Shown here one piece after another: positions 8,321 through 17,720 of a stretch of DNA of 38,039 nt. Positions within the stretch are counted from its first letter, which is position 1, and every line of letters begins with the position of its first letter. This DNA is from a virus, in IMG/VR virus record IMGVR_UViG_3300048592_000298, positions 1 through 38,039 of that record. One strand, given 5' to 3'. Position numbers and translations under genes: made by a program. The notes under the pieces were generated by a model that was not told the origin of the DNA, ran no database searches, and was given only the letters and a program-made list of their open reading frames with translations.

Positions 8321-8338
8321 CCGGCGCGAGAGCGCCGG
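8321..8338 (+). promoter_or_regulatory. Second stem-loop with GAGA tetraloop
   Basis: CCGGCGC (8321-8327), GAGA, GCGCCGG (8332-8338): a perfect 7-bp stem closed by a GNRA-type loop. The 3' arm abuts the GGAGGGGG ribosome-binding site of the gene at 8351. With the first stem it would let downstream genes be made at a lower level than the capsid protein. Confidence 0.45.
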
Positions 8339-8350
8339 AGGGGGCCGGGA

Positions 8351-8719
8351 ATGCACAGCTCAATCCGTCGCGCGGCGAGGTCTCTGCTGCGAAGCGGAGC
8401 GTTTACCGCTACTGCGACTCACGATCTCGGCCCGGGTGCGATGGACGGCTATGACGCTCTCCTCATCCACTACGTGGTGACGAGCTACGCGACGGGAAAC
8501 GTGACGATCAAGGTGTCTGCGATTGCTGACGCTCCTGGGAGCCGCGTTCTCGCGTGCGACAATGCAGCGTGGACGACCTCGGCGATTTCTTCGAACGCTC
8601 AGGGGACGCTCATCGTAAACGCGCCGCTGCCCAGCGACATTCTCGTAACGCTCACGGGGGCGTCGACTCCGGGGATGTCTTTGGCGGTTTACGTCGAGAA
8701 AGTGAAAACGGGACACTAG
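8351..8719 (+). CDS. Hypothetical virion protein after capsid
   Basis: A 122-aa protein with a short basic start (MHSSIRRAARSLLRSGAF), then alternating small and hydrophobic residues typical of a beta-sandwich (VTSYATGNVTIKVSAIAD, TLIVNAPLPSDILVTLTG). It is abutted directly by the next ATG. A capsid decoration or head-closure role is possible from place and fold, but not shown. ATG 8351 has a strong SD (GGAGGGGG). Confidence 0.6.
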   Translation: MHSSIRRAARSLLRSGAFTATATHDLGPGAMDGYDALLIHYVVTSYATGNVTIKVSAIADAPGSRVLACDNAAWTTSAISSNAQGTLIVNAPLPSDILVTLTGASTPGMSLAVYVEKVKTGH

Positions 8720-9031
8720 ATGGCTGCGATTCGCCGGCGATTTTTCGTCGAGTGCGATTCGAGTGGACGAGAGAAGCTCATCCATCACTCGCAGCAGTAT
8801 TTCGGAGATATCCTCGCCGCGAATCGCGCCCTGTATAACGCATCGACGCGAACCACGCAGCTGAACCCCGGGGACGGATGGCGCCACGTTGCGAGCATCC
8901 CCCTCGGCGTGGTCGAGGGCTGGGGCAAACAGGGTGCGTGGATATGGCGTCCGGATGACTGGCAGATCATCAGGCGCATGCTCAACGATTCCGAGTGGTC
9001 GGCCTTGAGGACTGCGCCAGGGAGGCTCTAA
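8720..9031 (+). CDS. Conserved phage head-tail region protein
   Basis: A 103-aa protein of a type often seen between capsid and adaptor genes: GDGWRHVASIPLGVVEGW, a short linker and DDWQIIRRMLNDSEWSALRTAPGRL are the recognisable segments. The C-terminal pattern (LND...LRTAPGR) recurs in many podovirus genomes as a hypothetical protein. It starts immediately after the previous stop and ends immediately before the adaptor start. Function unknown; probably structural. Confidence 0.7.
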   Translation: MAAIRRRFFVECDSSGREKLIHHSQQYFGDILAANRALYNASTRTTQLNPGDGWRHVASIPLGVVEGWGKQGAWIWRPDDWQIIRRMLNDSEWSALRTAPGRL

Positions 9032-9643
9032 GTGGCGATCACGAGCTATGCCACGCTCGCATCCGCGGTCGCCGAGTACAATCCGCACAGTGATACCGGG
9101 ACGAAGGTTTCGCTGTGGGTGTCGCTCGCGGAAGCGCGCATGAATCGCGAGATCCGCGTGAGGCAGCAGCACAAGCAAGAGACGGGATCTCTTGCTGGCG
9201 CCACGGTGACCGTCCCTTACGACTTTCTCGAAACGGTCGATTTCAGGCTAGAGACCACTGGCGGTGGATACTACGAACTTGAACGGAGGCCGCTCGTGGA
9301 TCTCTACGCGCGACGCGCCTCGGTCTTGAGCGGACTGCCCGTCATGTTCGCGCTCGATGGCACGTTGCTGCGCGTTTCGCCGTCTCCGGATAGTACCTAC
9401 GCCTATGTCTGGACGTACGTTTCCGCGATTCCCGGGCTCGAGTCGGCGGGGGTGAATTGGTTGGTGACCGACGCTCCAGATATCTACCTCTACGCGACTC
9501 TCACGGAGGGCGAGCGGTTCTTACAGAACCCGGATGGGTTCGCGTTTTGGGATTCGCAGTACCAGCGCGCTCGCGATTCGCTCATCGGATCCGATCGTCG
9601 CGGTCGGTGGCGCGGCGGGCTTCAGGCGGTGCGCACGCTATGA
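9032..9643 (+). CDS. Head-tail adaptor (SU10 adaptor-like)
   Basis: A 203-aa protein with the adaptor pattern: N-terminal helices (TSYATLASAVAEYN, SLWVSLAEARMNREIRVRQQ), then VPYDFLETVDFRLE and a region of short beta strands, then a long final helix (LTEGERFLQNPDGFAFWDSQ). Such proteins form a ring under the portal and join it to the tail nozzle. The stop overlaps the next ATG (ATGA). GTG 9032 follows the previous stop with SD GGGAGG inside that gene. Confidence 0.8.
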   Translation: MAITSYATLASAVAEYNPHSDTGTKVSLWVSLAEARMNREIRVRQQHKQETGSLAGATVTVPYDFLETVDFRLETTGGGYYELERRPLVDLYARRASVLSGLPVMFALDGTLLRVSPSPDSTYAYVWTYVSAIPGLESAGVNWLVTDAPDIYLYATLTEGERFLQNPDGFAFWDSQYQRARDSLIGSDRRGRWRGGLQAVRTL

Positions 9644-11157
9644 ACGCCAAGATGACATTTGGCGAGTGGCTTCCGGATCTTCCGGCAACCGACGTCGGTG
9701 CGAATCTGACCATCGCAACCGATGTCTACCCCGTCTCGGGTGGGTACCGCCCGTTCCGGCAGATGGCAGACGTTCTCGGTGCCGGATCGCTCGACGCCAC
9801 GTGTTGTGGTGCCGCCTCGGGCCGGAGACGTTCAGACGGGACTCCGTACACTGCCGCCGCGAGCGCATCGAAGCTCTACGTCACGACATCTGCGGGGGTT
9901 CTCTCGGACCACACGCCCGGCACGTGGTCGCTCAGCTCTACGAGTACGTGCAGGTTCGCGCAGTACGGGGATCGGCTCTTCGCATCGGTTCCGGAATACG
10001 GAATACAGGTGCACCTACTCTCCGGAACATCCGCCTTTGCGACGCTTTCGGCGGACTGCCCCTCGGCGCGGTATCTCGCCGTCATCGGCGAGCACCTGGT
10101 AGCGGGGAGCATCGTGGGGCGCGGGGTGAATGCGGGTGCAATCGGTACCGCGCGAGATGCGGTGCAGTGGTGCTTCTTCAGGAATCCCACGCTTTGGCCT
10201 GCCGTGGGGACGGACGCTGCAAAGGCGGGTCTATCGGATTATCGCGTCCTGCCTGGGTTTGGCGGCGAAGTAACGGGGCTCGTCGGTGGACGCGAATACG
10301 GGATCGTGTTCCAGCAGCGTCAGGTTTCGCTTGCGGTACTCGATCCAGGCGGAGCTTATTTTCGCTTTACACCGATCGACGACAAGAACGGGGTGTACAT
10401 TCCTGGCTCGCTCGTGTCGAGCGGATCGACGCACGTGTACTACTCCGAGTCTGGCTGGATGCGGATGGACGGTCCCAACGCTCCGCAGCCGATCGGCTTC
10501 GGCCGGCTCGACGAGTGGTTCCGCGCCGACATGCAGTGGTCCTATGTGCACCGCGTGTCCGCTTGCGCGCATCCCTCTTTGCCGCTCGTCGCGATCTCTT
10601 ATCCTGGTGTCGGCAGCCCCTCTGGGATCGCGAATCGGATTCTCATCTACAACACGACTCTCAATCGGTGGAGCGTGGTGAAGGGCCTCACGCTCGAGTG
10701 GCTCGTCGACGCCACGATCGTAGGGAGCAACGTAGATACTCCGATCTCGTCGGACATTGACGGATCTCCCTTCGACGTGGACGCGGCGGGTGGGACCGGC
10801 TTCCCACAACTCGCGGGTTTTTCGAGTCCGACGCACACGCTCCAAGCGTTTACCGGCAGCGACCTACTCGGGAATCTCATGACTGGAGACATCGAGATCG
10901 AGCCGGGAAAGACCGCTTACGTGAGGGCCGTGCGCCCCGTATACACGGGTGGCGGATCCATCGTGGTGCGCATCTTTGGGCGTTCGACGCCGAGCGATAC
11001 GGCGACGATGCGCGCTCAGGCGCTTCCGAGTGCCGTCGATGGACGCGCTGGGGTTCGGTCGCGCGCGCGGTACCACAGGCTAGAAATCTATACGCTCTCG
11101 AATGCCGGTATCGTCTCGGGCTTCGACGTGGAGTTCGAGCGGGCAGGTGCGCGATGA
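9640..11157 (+). CDS. Tail nozzle-like beta-propeller protein
   Basis: A 505-aa protein rich in short beta strands and in turns such as GGREYGIVFQQRQVSL, SSGSTHVYYSESGWMRM and NRILIYNTTLNRWSVV, which look like propeller blades. Phages with a DUF5309-type capsid have a tail nozzle/stabilisation protein of this size after the adaptor, comparable in place to P22 gp10. It would close the head and form the short tail tube. The call rests on order and predicted fold, not on a signature motif. Confidence 0.65.
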   Translation: MNAKMTFGEWLPDLPATDVGANLTIATDVYPVSGGYRPFRQMADVLGAGSLDATCCGAASGRRRSDGTPYTAAASASKLYVTTSAGVLSDHTPGTWSLSSTSTCRFAQYGDRLFASVPEYGIQVHLLSGTSAFATLSADCPSARYLAVIGEHLVAGSIVGRGVNAGAIGTARDAVQWCFFRNPTLWPAVGTDAAKAGLSDYRVLPGFGGEVTGLVGGREYGIVFQQRQVSLAVLDPGGAYFRFTPIDDKNGVYIPGSLVSSGSTHVYYSESGWMRMDGPNAPQPIGFGRLDEWFRADMQWSYVHRVSACAHPSLPLVAISYPGVGSPSGIANRILIYNTTLNRWSVVKGLTLEWLVDATIVGSNVDTPISSDIDGSPFDVDAAGGTGFPQLAGFSSPTHTLQAFTGSDLLGNLMTGDIEIEPGKTAYVRAVRPVYTGGGSIVVRIFGRSTPSDTATMRAQALPSAVDGRAGVRSRARYHRLEIYTLSNAGIVSGFDVEFERAGAR

Positions 11158-11522
11158 GTCCTCAGATCACATCGCAGAGCTACGACGACGAGACCCCTGG
11201 GCGCCTTTGGGGGCGCCTGCGAACGGTCGCGATCTCCACGACGGCGGCGAGTGGGGATGCGACGATCCACGCGACGGCTAGCGGGGTGTATTTCCTTTGC
11301 TTCGCGCTCTGGCTCACGTCGAGCGCGGGGATCGACTTGACAGTCAAGAGCGGCTCGACTGCGATCACGGGGGGCATTCCGATCACGTCGGGGGGTGTGG
11401 TCTCGTGGAGTGGGTATGGGTATCCGATCATGCGCGGACGCGCGACGGGTGAGGCGCTCGTATTGAATGCGTCCGCGTCAACGGACCTGCGCGGTTTCGC
11501 GCTCGTTGCGGAGAAGGCGTGA
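11154..11522 (+). CDS. Small beta-rich virion protein
   Basis: A 122-aa protein with a flexible start (QITSQSYDDETPGRLWGRL), then beta strands with many Ser/Thr/Gly and a closing LRGFALVAEKA. Its organisation resembles the protein at 8351, and both may be small virion decoration or tail components. ATG 11154 overlaps the nozzle stop and its end overlaps the GNAT-like gene. Family not recognised. Confidence 0.6.
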   Translation: MSPQITSQSYDDETPGRLWGRLRTVAISTTAASGDATIHATASGVYFLCFALWLTSSAGIDLTVKSGSTAITGGIPITSGGVVSWSGYGYPIMRGRATGEALVLNASASTDLRGFALVAEKA

Positions 11523-11947
11523 GGATCGGTGCGAAGCCCATTACGCGCGATGAGGTCGAATCGGCGTGGCCCGGGATCAAGGGATACGTCGCGGAGGCGC
11601 TTGCGCATGGCACGGGGCGCATGGGCCCAGACGACGTTTTGCGGTATCTCGTTTCAGGCGAGATGCAAGCCTTCATCGTGTTTGACGCAGATGCCGCGAA
11701 ACTCTTGGCGGTGCTCGTGACGGAAGTGATGGACTATCCGACGGCGCGCGTGCTCGACTTGGCGCTTTGTGCCGGAGAGCGTCTCGACCTCTGGATTTCC
11801 GCGCTTCCGTGGCTCGAGGGATTTGCGAAGCAGGCGGGGTGCACGCAGATGCAGGTGCACGGCCGAGCGGGTTGGTCCCGCGTACTCGCGCCGCGCGGAT
11901 TCCGCGAGGCCGCGCGCGTGCTCTTGAAAGGGGTCCGTCATGGGTGA
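11519..11947 (+). CDS. GNAT-like acetyltransferase-fold protein (gp13-like position)
   Basis: A 142-aa protein with the shape of phage GNAT proteins: FIVFDADAAKLLAVLVTEV (strand pair), LDLALCAGERLDLWISALPWLEGFAKQAGC, then MQVHGRAGWSRVLAPRGFREA, where GRAGWSR and the Gly-Phe turn are recurrent family signs. Podoviruses often carry such a protein in the internal-virion block, comparable in place to T7 gp13. No clear acetyl-CoA P-loop (Q/RxxGxG/A) is visible, so enzymatic activity is doubtful. GTG start overlaps the previous stop. Confidence 0.65.
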   Translation: MRIGAKPITRDEVESAWPGIKGYVAEALAHGTGRMGPDDVLRYLVSGEMQAFIVFDADAAKLLAVLVTEVMDYPTARVLDLALCAGERLDLWISALPWLEGFAKQAGCTQMQVHGRAGWSRVLAPRGFREAARVLLKGVRHG

Positions 11948-12710
11948 TTCTGGCGGCAAGACGACGAAGGCCACGGGATTCCGGACGAATATTGCGGAGG
12001 TGCAGCTTCCGGCGTGGTACAACACTGCGCTTCAGGATTTCCAGAACAGCGCCTTGGGCATCTACAACCAGAAGCGCGCGACTCCGCCGCCCTCGATGTA
12101 TGTCGGGCTCGATCCGGCTACTTCGCGCGCGCTTTCGATGACCGAGGCAACCGCGGGCGGGCAATACGGCTCCCAGGTTCCGCGGTCTGCGCTTGCGGAG
12201 TGGCAAAAAACTCTCTCTGGAGGATACGCGGACCCTGCCGCGAATCCTTGGCTACGCGCGGTGGCTGATCGCGCGGGGCTCGAAACCGAGGGGCGCGTGA
12301 ACGCTGCGTATGCGACGGGTGGAGCGGCGGGAGGAGGCGCATACGCGAACGCGCTTGCCGATGCGCTCACTCAGGAGCGCACGCAGTTGTACGCGCAAAA
12401 CTACGACGCCGAGAGGCAGCGTCAGATTGCCGCGCTCGGACTGACTCCGCTCATGGAGCAGATGCAGTATGCCGATGCGGCTCGGCTCGGCTCGGTGGGC
12501 GCGCGGCGCGAAGAGGATGCGCTGGCGAAGGCCACGGAGGAAAATCGCCAGTACATGGCCGATTGGGATGCCCTGGGGCGCTACCAAGACGCGCTGTTCG
12601 GGAATCCGGCACAGCGTGCGATTACCGCGACGGAAAGCGGCACATCGCAAGAGCGCACGGACCAGAGCAACAAGTTCGACTGGGCTGCGTTTCTCGGCGG
12701 TCTGTTCTAG
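11940..12710 (+). CDS. Internal virion / ejection protein candidate A
   Basis: A 256-aa protein, largely helical after a disordered start, rich in Ala, Gln and Arg (ERQRQIAALGLTPLMEQMQYADAARLGSVGARREEDALAKATEENRQYM in pieces). It opens the run of four proteins between the nozzle region and the fibre, the place where podoviruses encode ejected internal proteins. No catalytic motif seen. The C-terminus ends in an aromatic/hydrophobic tail (FDWAAFLGGLF), a common packing signal in such proteins. It overlaps the GNAT-like gene by eight bases. Confidence 0.6.
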   Translation: MGDSGGKTTKATGFRTNIAEVQLPAWYNTALQDFQNSALGIYNQKRATPPPSMYVGLDPATSRALSMTEATAGGQYGSQVPRSALAEWQKTLSGGYADPAANPWLRAVADRAGLETEGRVNAAYATGGAAGGGAYANALADALTQERTQLYAQNYDAERQRQIAALGLTPLMEQMQYADAARLGSVGARREEDALAKATEENRQYMADWDALGRYQDALFGNPAQRAITATESGTSQERTDQSNKFDWAAFLGGLF

Positions 12711-12722
12711 GGGGTTGTCGTC

Positions 12723-13400
12723 GTGAGTTCACTCAAGAAGATGATCCCGATCAACAATCAGGTGTACGGGGAACGTGCGAACATCGTGCCGGACGATGGC
12801 GGCAAGAGTTCGAGCGAGGCATTCGGCGCGTTCATCAAGAAGGTCATCATGATGGCGGCCGGCGGAGCCGCTGCGGCTGGCGCTGCGGGTGCCGCTGGCG
12901 CGAGTGGTGCCGCGGGCGGTGCTGCGGGTGGCGGTGCGGCCGGCGGCGCTGCTTCCGGTGCGCTTCCCGCCGCGTTCGGCAGTGGCGCGTCGGCGCCGCT
13001 CGCATCTGCCGCGGGTTCGTCCGCTTGGATGGGCGCGGGATCGGCGGGGCCCATGGCAGGACTCGGTGCCGCTGGATATGCGCCGGCGGTCGCGAGCGCT
13101 GCGAGTGCATCGCCGAGTCTCGCATCGTCGGTTCTTCAAGGCGCATCGAGAAACGGGATTCAGGGCGGGCTACAGGGCGCGTTGTCCCACTACGCGCAGA
13201 CTGCGCAGCCGGGTTCGTTCATGAGCAACTTTGGCGCCGGGATGAGCCGTAGCGGAAACATGATCGGCGGGTTGCAGGCGCAGTTCATGGATCCGAACGC
13301 AGCGGCGACCATCGGTAACATGAACAACTTCGACTTGATGAACATCGGCTTGCAACGCATGCTGGCGCGCGACAAGCGGCAGCGTGAGTGGTGGGAGTGA
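12723..13400 (+). CDS. Ala/Gly-rich internal virion protein
   Basis: A 225-aa protein with a low-complexity Ala/Gly tract of about 75 residues starting near residue 40 (repeats of AAG and GGAAGG). Such tracts are membrane-compatible and occur in ejection proteins that line the infection channel. The C-terminal part is folded-looking (NNFDLMNIGLQRMLARDKRQREWWE). GTG 12723 has an SD at 12709-12714 (AGGGGG). Role by composition and place only. Confidence 0.55.
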   Translation: MSSLKKMIPINNQVYGERANIVPDDGGKSSSEAFGAFIKKVIMMAAGGAAAAGAAGAAGASGAAGGAAGGGAAGGAASGALPAAFGSGASAPLASAAGSSAWMGAGSAGPMAGLGAAGYAPAVASAASASPSLASSVLQGASRNGIQGGLQGALSHYAQTAQPGSFMSNFGAGMSRSGNMIGGLQAQFMDPNAAATIGNMNNFDLMNIGLQRMLARDKRQREWWE

Positions 13401-14812
13401 TGGCGGTCTCATCGCGATGGCTCGCGGAAATCGAGCGGATGATCGCATCCGGAGAGTCTCCCTCGCCGTACGATCCTTCGATTGGATTGCGCGGTAGCGC
13501 GACTCCCGACGTCCCGATGCAACCGGCGCCTACGGCAGACGTGTCGGCCCCGGCCGACACGGCCTCGTCCGGGCTCTCCGCGCAATCAGATTCCTCTTAC
13601 TGGGACCGGCTCGCGGGGTCTCCGAGCCTGGGGCTCTCGTCGTTCCTCACCGCGGCATACGATCCCACACCTGGCGCGCAGAATAGTGGCGCTGCGAAGG
13701 GGGTCGCGATCATGGGTGGCCTACTGCGCGCAGGAGGGCGCGCGCTCGCGAGTGCCTACGGCAACCCGGGCTACGCGATTGCAGCCCGCGCGGCGGATGA
13801 TGATGCGATGCTGGGGCAGCAGCGCGTTGCAGCCTATCAGCAGCAGGTCGATGCTTCGCTCGAATCACAACGTGATGCGAAGCGGAGAAGCGCGGCGGAT
13901 GAAGCGCGGCAGGCCGCTGCGCTCGCAGCATTGCAGGGCCTCGATCCGACGACGGAATCCGGCAACGCGGAAGCCGTGGCGCGATTGACTGCGCTTGGAG
14001 AGGTGGACGCTGCCACCAAGGTCCGCGGATTGCTGCGCGAAAAGAAGCCGCCGCAGCACCGCACGCGAGGCGAGGATGCTTACGAGGTATTCGAGGAGTT
14101 CGATCCGGAGACTGGCGCATTCGTCGAGCGCTCGCGCGCTCCGAGGTGGAAGCCTGGAGCGGGCGGCCGTGATGGCGGCGGAGCGGACCCCGGAGTCGTG
14201 ACGAGCGGAACCGGAATCGCGCTCGATGACTACGGGCAACCCGTCGACCCGTGGTCCGTTCCTCCATTCGATCCGCAGAACAAACAAGCCGCAATCACGG
14301 CGAGGACGATGGGGCGCCAGCTCGAACACGACTCGAAGGATTTCGTGACGCTCCAATCTGCGCGACGGCAAATGGACGAGCTGGAGAAGGCCGAAGGTCC
14401 GGCGGCAGAGATCGCGACGCTCTACCAGTTCATCAAGCAGCTCGACCCGGGTTCGGTCGTCAGAGAGGGCGAGGTCTCGCTGTCCACGCAGGGGATGAGT
14501 TACTTCGATCGTCTCGGCCTCGCGTATAAGAAGGTTGCCGATGGCGGAGTTGTGAGCCGCGACATGAAGCAAGACCTGATCGACACGGCACGCAAGCTTT
14601 ATCGCGCGCAGTTGCCCGCACAGATCGAGCGCGAGAAGAGGGCGTTTCGCATGGGTGCGCTACAAGGGGTCCCGCCGGCCGCTCTGGGTGGATCGCGTCT
14701 TAGCGCGGAAGATTGGGATACCGCTTACGGGAAGTCCGTCGAGAACCCCGAGATCAAGGTGGTTGGCGGAGTGAGGTACCGCAAGGTGCCTGGCGGATGG
14801 CGGCGGGAGTGA
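13400..14812 (+). CDS. Internal virion / ejection protein candidate B
   Basis: About 470 aa. After a Ser/Pro-rich N-terminus there is a helical central part (DASLESQRDAKRRSAADEARQAA in pieces) and a well conserved-looking segment near residues 340-400: EIATLYQFIKQLDPGSVVREGE, then RDMKQDLIDTARKLYRAQ. That DPGSVVREGE block recurs in large internal structural proteins of many phages. ATG 13400 overlaps the last base of the preceding stop (TGATG); GTG 13388 is an alternative four codons upstream. Confidence 0.65.
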   Translation: MAVSSRWLAEIERMIASGESPSPYDPSIGLRGSATPDVPMQPAPTADVSAPADTASSGLSAQSDSSYWDRLAGSPSLGLSSFLTAAYDPTPGAQNSGAAKGVAIMGGLLRAGGRALASAYGNPGYAIAARAADDDAMLGQQRVAAYQQQVDASLESQRDAKRRSAADEARQAAALAALQGLDPTTESGNAEAVARLTALGEVDAATKVRGLLREKKPPQHRTRGEDAYEVFEEFDPETGAFVERSRAPRWKPGAGGRDGGGADPGVVTSGTGIALDDYGQPVDPWSVPPFDPQNKQAAITARTMGRQLEHDSKDFVTLQSARRQMDELEKAEGPAAEIATLYQFIKQLDPGSVVREGEVSLSTQGMSYFDRLGLAYKKVADGGVVSRDMKQDLIDTARKLYRAQLPAQIEREKRAFRMGALQGVPPAALGGSRLSAEDWDTAYGKSVENPEIKVVGGVRYRKVPGGWRRE

Positions 14813-14813
14813 G

Positions 14814-16778
14814 ATGGCGGATTTCCTGACAGACGCGGAAATGGAGGCGCTCGAGGCTGGCGAGCGCAGAACCGCTGCGGACGTGGCCGAGATCTCAGAC
14901 GAGCAGATGATGGAGCTCGAAGCGCGTGCGAACGCGAAACCGATTGGTATGGGTCGCGCTGCATTGCGGGGCGCCGTGCAGGGCGTGACCGACCTTGCGG
15001 AGGGTGCGCTTGGCTTCGGCGGGACGCGAGCGCTCCTCGACTCGATCGCGCGATATCGCGGGAAGCAATCCGCGCGAGCCGTATTCGAGACGCTCATGGC
15101 GCCTTACATGCCCCCAGAGCCCGTCACGGAGGACGAGATCACAACGGAACGCGTTGTGAGGTCTGCGACTACCGGAATCCCGATGTCGCTTACCGGGGCG
15201 TCCGCGGTTCCAGCCGCACTCGGTGCGGTGGGTTCCATCACTGGTCCGCTGGCGAGTGAGGTGGTGCGGCGAGGTGGAGGCGGACGAGTCGCGCAGACCG
15301 TGGCTGGCGTGGTGGGTGGCATGGGGCCTGGCATTGCGGGTGGTGCCATGGGTGCCGCGATGCGCGGCAGAAGCGTGCCGCTCGCGGGAGCACGGAGTCG
15401 AGAGGCCGCGGAGCTCGCCGCGGCGGCGGACTTGCGCGGTGCGGTGGGTGCGAGTGCGGTGGAACGCGCGACGCAGCGGTTGCGCGAAGAGGTGCGGGCT
15501 GGCGCGAGTATTCCCGGGCACGCGAGGACCGCGCAGGTGTTGATGGACGATGCACCGGGAGTCGTGGGCTTGGAGGCGGCAGTTGCGCGGCGATTCCCGG
15601 ACATTCAGTCTCGTGCCGCTGCGAGGCTAGACGAGAATCAGGCGGCGGTGAATCTCGCCGAGGACATGATGGCCGGCGCTGGCCCTGACGCTCTCGTGTC
15701 GGGTTGGCGCGATGCGAGAGACATTGCGCGTGCCGGAGTACGGGAAGCCTACGAACGAGTGGATCCCTCATCGGTGGCCACCGTGAGTGCGGGACGCATC
15801 AAGGATGCGGCGCAGCAGATCGTCGAAGAGGCCGGAGAGGAGCTCGCCTCGAAGCTGCCTTCCGAAGTGAATCTGATCGCGCGCTATGGGGATGAGATCG
15901 ACTTCTCGTCGCTCCAGAGACTGCGCACATCGCTATCCGACACCGTTCGCGGCCTGTCCCGAGATCCAGGGAAGGCCACGGACCTACGCTTCGCGCAGCG
16001 TCTGCGATCGTCGGTCGATCAGACCCTCGACGATCTCGCGCAATCCGGGCAGGGCGCCGCGCCGGCGTTGAGGGAGGCGATCACGAGGCGTGCAGAGTTT
16101 GGCAGGCTCTTCGATCAGCGACATCCGGCGGTACGGGCACTTGAACAGAACGAGAGAGCGACGGCAGTCGTTGACACGATCGCGAGCGGTGGAACGAAAC
16201 GCCCCGTCGAAGAAGCGCGCCGGGTGATAGAGGCCGTGGGCCGAGATACGCAGGCGCACGAGGGGTTGAAGCGAATGTGGCTCGATCGCGCGCTCGGTGG
16301 ACAATCGTTGTGGGATGCGCGCTCGGAATCATCGATTCAGTTCCTGCGAAAGAATGCCGCGGCGTCAAGTGTGATTCTCGGGCAAGAGGGGCATGCCGCT
16401 GCGCTTCGGCTGATCGAGCGTGTCCGCAATCTTCGATTCGGTCGCGTTGGCACGCGGGGAATGGCGCTCGGGACGGGATCCTCCATTCCTGAATCCGGCG
16501 AGCTTGCTGACTCGGCTGGTTCCGCGCTCCTCGCCCTGTTGCGCGGTCGGCCCGGGCAGGCCGCATCGGTTGCAGCAGGGAAAGCTTATGATTGGCTCGT
16601 GAGGTCGACTACACCCCAGATGCGCTCCGAGATCCTCGCAGATGCGCTCATGGATCCGCAGCAGGCAATTAATCTGCTCGAAAGCGCGAGACCCGAGAGA
16701 CTCGAAGCGTTCCTTGCGTCTGCGCGGAGTCACGTTGCGCGGCAGGCGGCACGGCAAGCCGCGACGGAGAGCGAATAG
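14814..16778 (+). CDS. Large internal virion / ejection protein candidate C
   Basis: A 654-aa protein with two hydrophobic Gly/Ala-rich segments at about residues 120-185 (SLTGASAVPAALGAVGSITG and VAGVVGGMGPGIAGGAMGAA) that could insert into membrane, followed by ~450 residues of charged helix. This architecture resembles ejected core proteins that help DNA cross the cell envelope. There is no lysozyme or protease motif that I can see. It is adjacent to candidate B (stop one base before ATG) and precedes the fibre. Confidence 0.6.
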   Translation: MADFLTDAEMEALEAGERRTAADVAEISDEQMMELEARANAKPIGMGRAALRGAVQGVTDLAEGALGFGGTRALLDSIARYRGKQSARAVFETLMAPYMPPEPVTEDEITTERVVRSATTGIPMSLTGASAVPAALGAVGSITGPLASEVVRRGGGGRVAQTVAGVVGGMGPGIAGGAMGAAMRGRSVPLAGARSREAAELAAAADLRGAVGASAVERATQRLREEVRAGASIPGHARTAQVLMDDAPGVVGLEAAVARRFPDIQSRAAARLDENQAAVNLAEDMMAGAGPDALVSGWRDARDIARAGVREAYERVDPSSVATVSAGRIKDAAQQIVEEAGEELASKLPSEVNLIARYGDEIDFSSLQRLRTSLSDTVRGLSRDPGKATDLRFAQRLRSSVDQTLDDLAQSGQGAAPALREAITRRAEFGRLFDQRHPAVRALEQNERATAVVDTIASGGTKRPVEEARRVIEAVGRDTQAHEGLKRMWLDRALGGQSLWDARSESSIQFLRKNAAASSVILGQEGHAAALRLIERVRNLRFGRVGTRGMALGTGSSIPESGELADSAGSALLALLRGRPGQAASVAAGKAYDWLVRSTTPQMRSEILADALMDPQQAINLLESARPERLEAFLASARSHVARQAARQAATESE

Positions 16779-16779
16779 A

Positions 16780-17709
16780 ATGTCAGCCATCGAATCATGG
16801 TCCACGACGGCCGCATCGAACAACGCCTCGGCGCCGAACGGATGGCCGGAAAACATGTCGAGCGCGGGACTGAATGACTCGGGTCGCGAGATGATGGCGG
16901 CACTGAAGACGTGGTACAACGATCCGGAGTGGCTCAACCGAAACTACGGGGCCACGATCACGCGGTTGTCGACCACCCAGTTCCGTGTGGTCGGTCAAGA
17001 CGCTACGGCATGGTTTTCCACGAATCGCCGAGTGAAGATCGTCGGTTCGTCCACCGACCACGGATTCGTCGAAAGCTCGAGCTTCTCGACCGATACGACG
17101 GTCACCGTGACGATGGACTCCGGAGATGTTCCCGCGAGCCCGACGCTTGCGCTCGTGCACCACAGTGCGACGATTGCACGCGCAGCGTTCACCGGAGCCG
17201 TTCCGACCGGCGTTTCGTTGCCGTGGTCGGGCGCCATTGCGCAGATCCCGTCCGGGTATCTCCTCGAGGATGGCTCCGAGGTGGCGAAGGCCACCTATCC
17301 GGACTTGTGGGCGGCGTTCGGTTCTGCGCACATCTACGGGACGCCGTCGAATCCCACGCTCAACTTCCTCCTGCCGAACAAGGGTGGGAAGGTGTTCGTG
17401 GGGTATGTCGCTGGCGGCGATGGCGATGGTGACTACGGGACGGTAGGTGCGACGGGCGGCGAGAAGAAGCACGCGCTGGCCGACACGGAGTTGCCCGCGA
17501 TGGCGTCGGGCGGCACGCATGCGCACACAGTACCGTTCACCGGCGACGCGCCCGTCGTGACGGCGGCCGGCGGCAACGCAGCGGCGACGCAGAACCATAC
17601 CCACGCGATCAGCGGGGACGGTGCTCACACGCATACATACACCGGCACGGGGACTTCGCACGAAAACAGGCCACCGTTCATTGTCGGCGCATGGATCATC
17701 AAGACGTGA
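16780..17709 (+). CDS. Tail fibre with phage collar domain
   Basis: A 309-aa fibre. The N-terminal segment (GWPENMSSAGLNDSGREMMAALKTW) is a typical attachment region of podovirus fibres. After a short beta stalk, the C-terminal half is a phage tail-collar domain: AQIPSGYLLEDGSEVAKATYP, GTPSNPTLNFLLPN, GKVFVGY, then a His-rich stretch (GGTHAHT, NHTHAIS, AHTHTYT) and ENRPPFIVGAWIIKT. The paired HxH repeats usually bind metal along a trimer axis. It probably contacts the host receptor. Confidence 0.85.
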   Translation: MSAIESWSTTAASNNASAPNGWPENMSSAGLNDSGREMMAALKTWYNDPEWLNRNYGATITRLSTTQFRVVGQDATAWFSTNRRVKIVGSSTDHGFVESSSFSTDTTVTVTMDSGDVPASPTLALVHHSATIARAAFTGAVPTGVSLPWSGAIAQIPSGYLLEDGSEVAKATYPDLWAAFGSAHIYGTPSNPTLNFLLPNKGGKVFVGYVAGGDGDGDYGTVGATGGEKKHALADTELPAMASGGTHAHTVPFTGDAPVVTAAGGNAAATQNHTHAISGDGAHTHTYTGTGTSHENRPPFIVGAWIIKT

Positions 17710-17720
17710 GGGGGAGAGGC

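Noticed and set aside
12840-12965. GC-rich repeats, possibly a repeat element
   Set aside because: They are simply the Ala/Gly codons of the low-complexity part of the internal virion protein.
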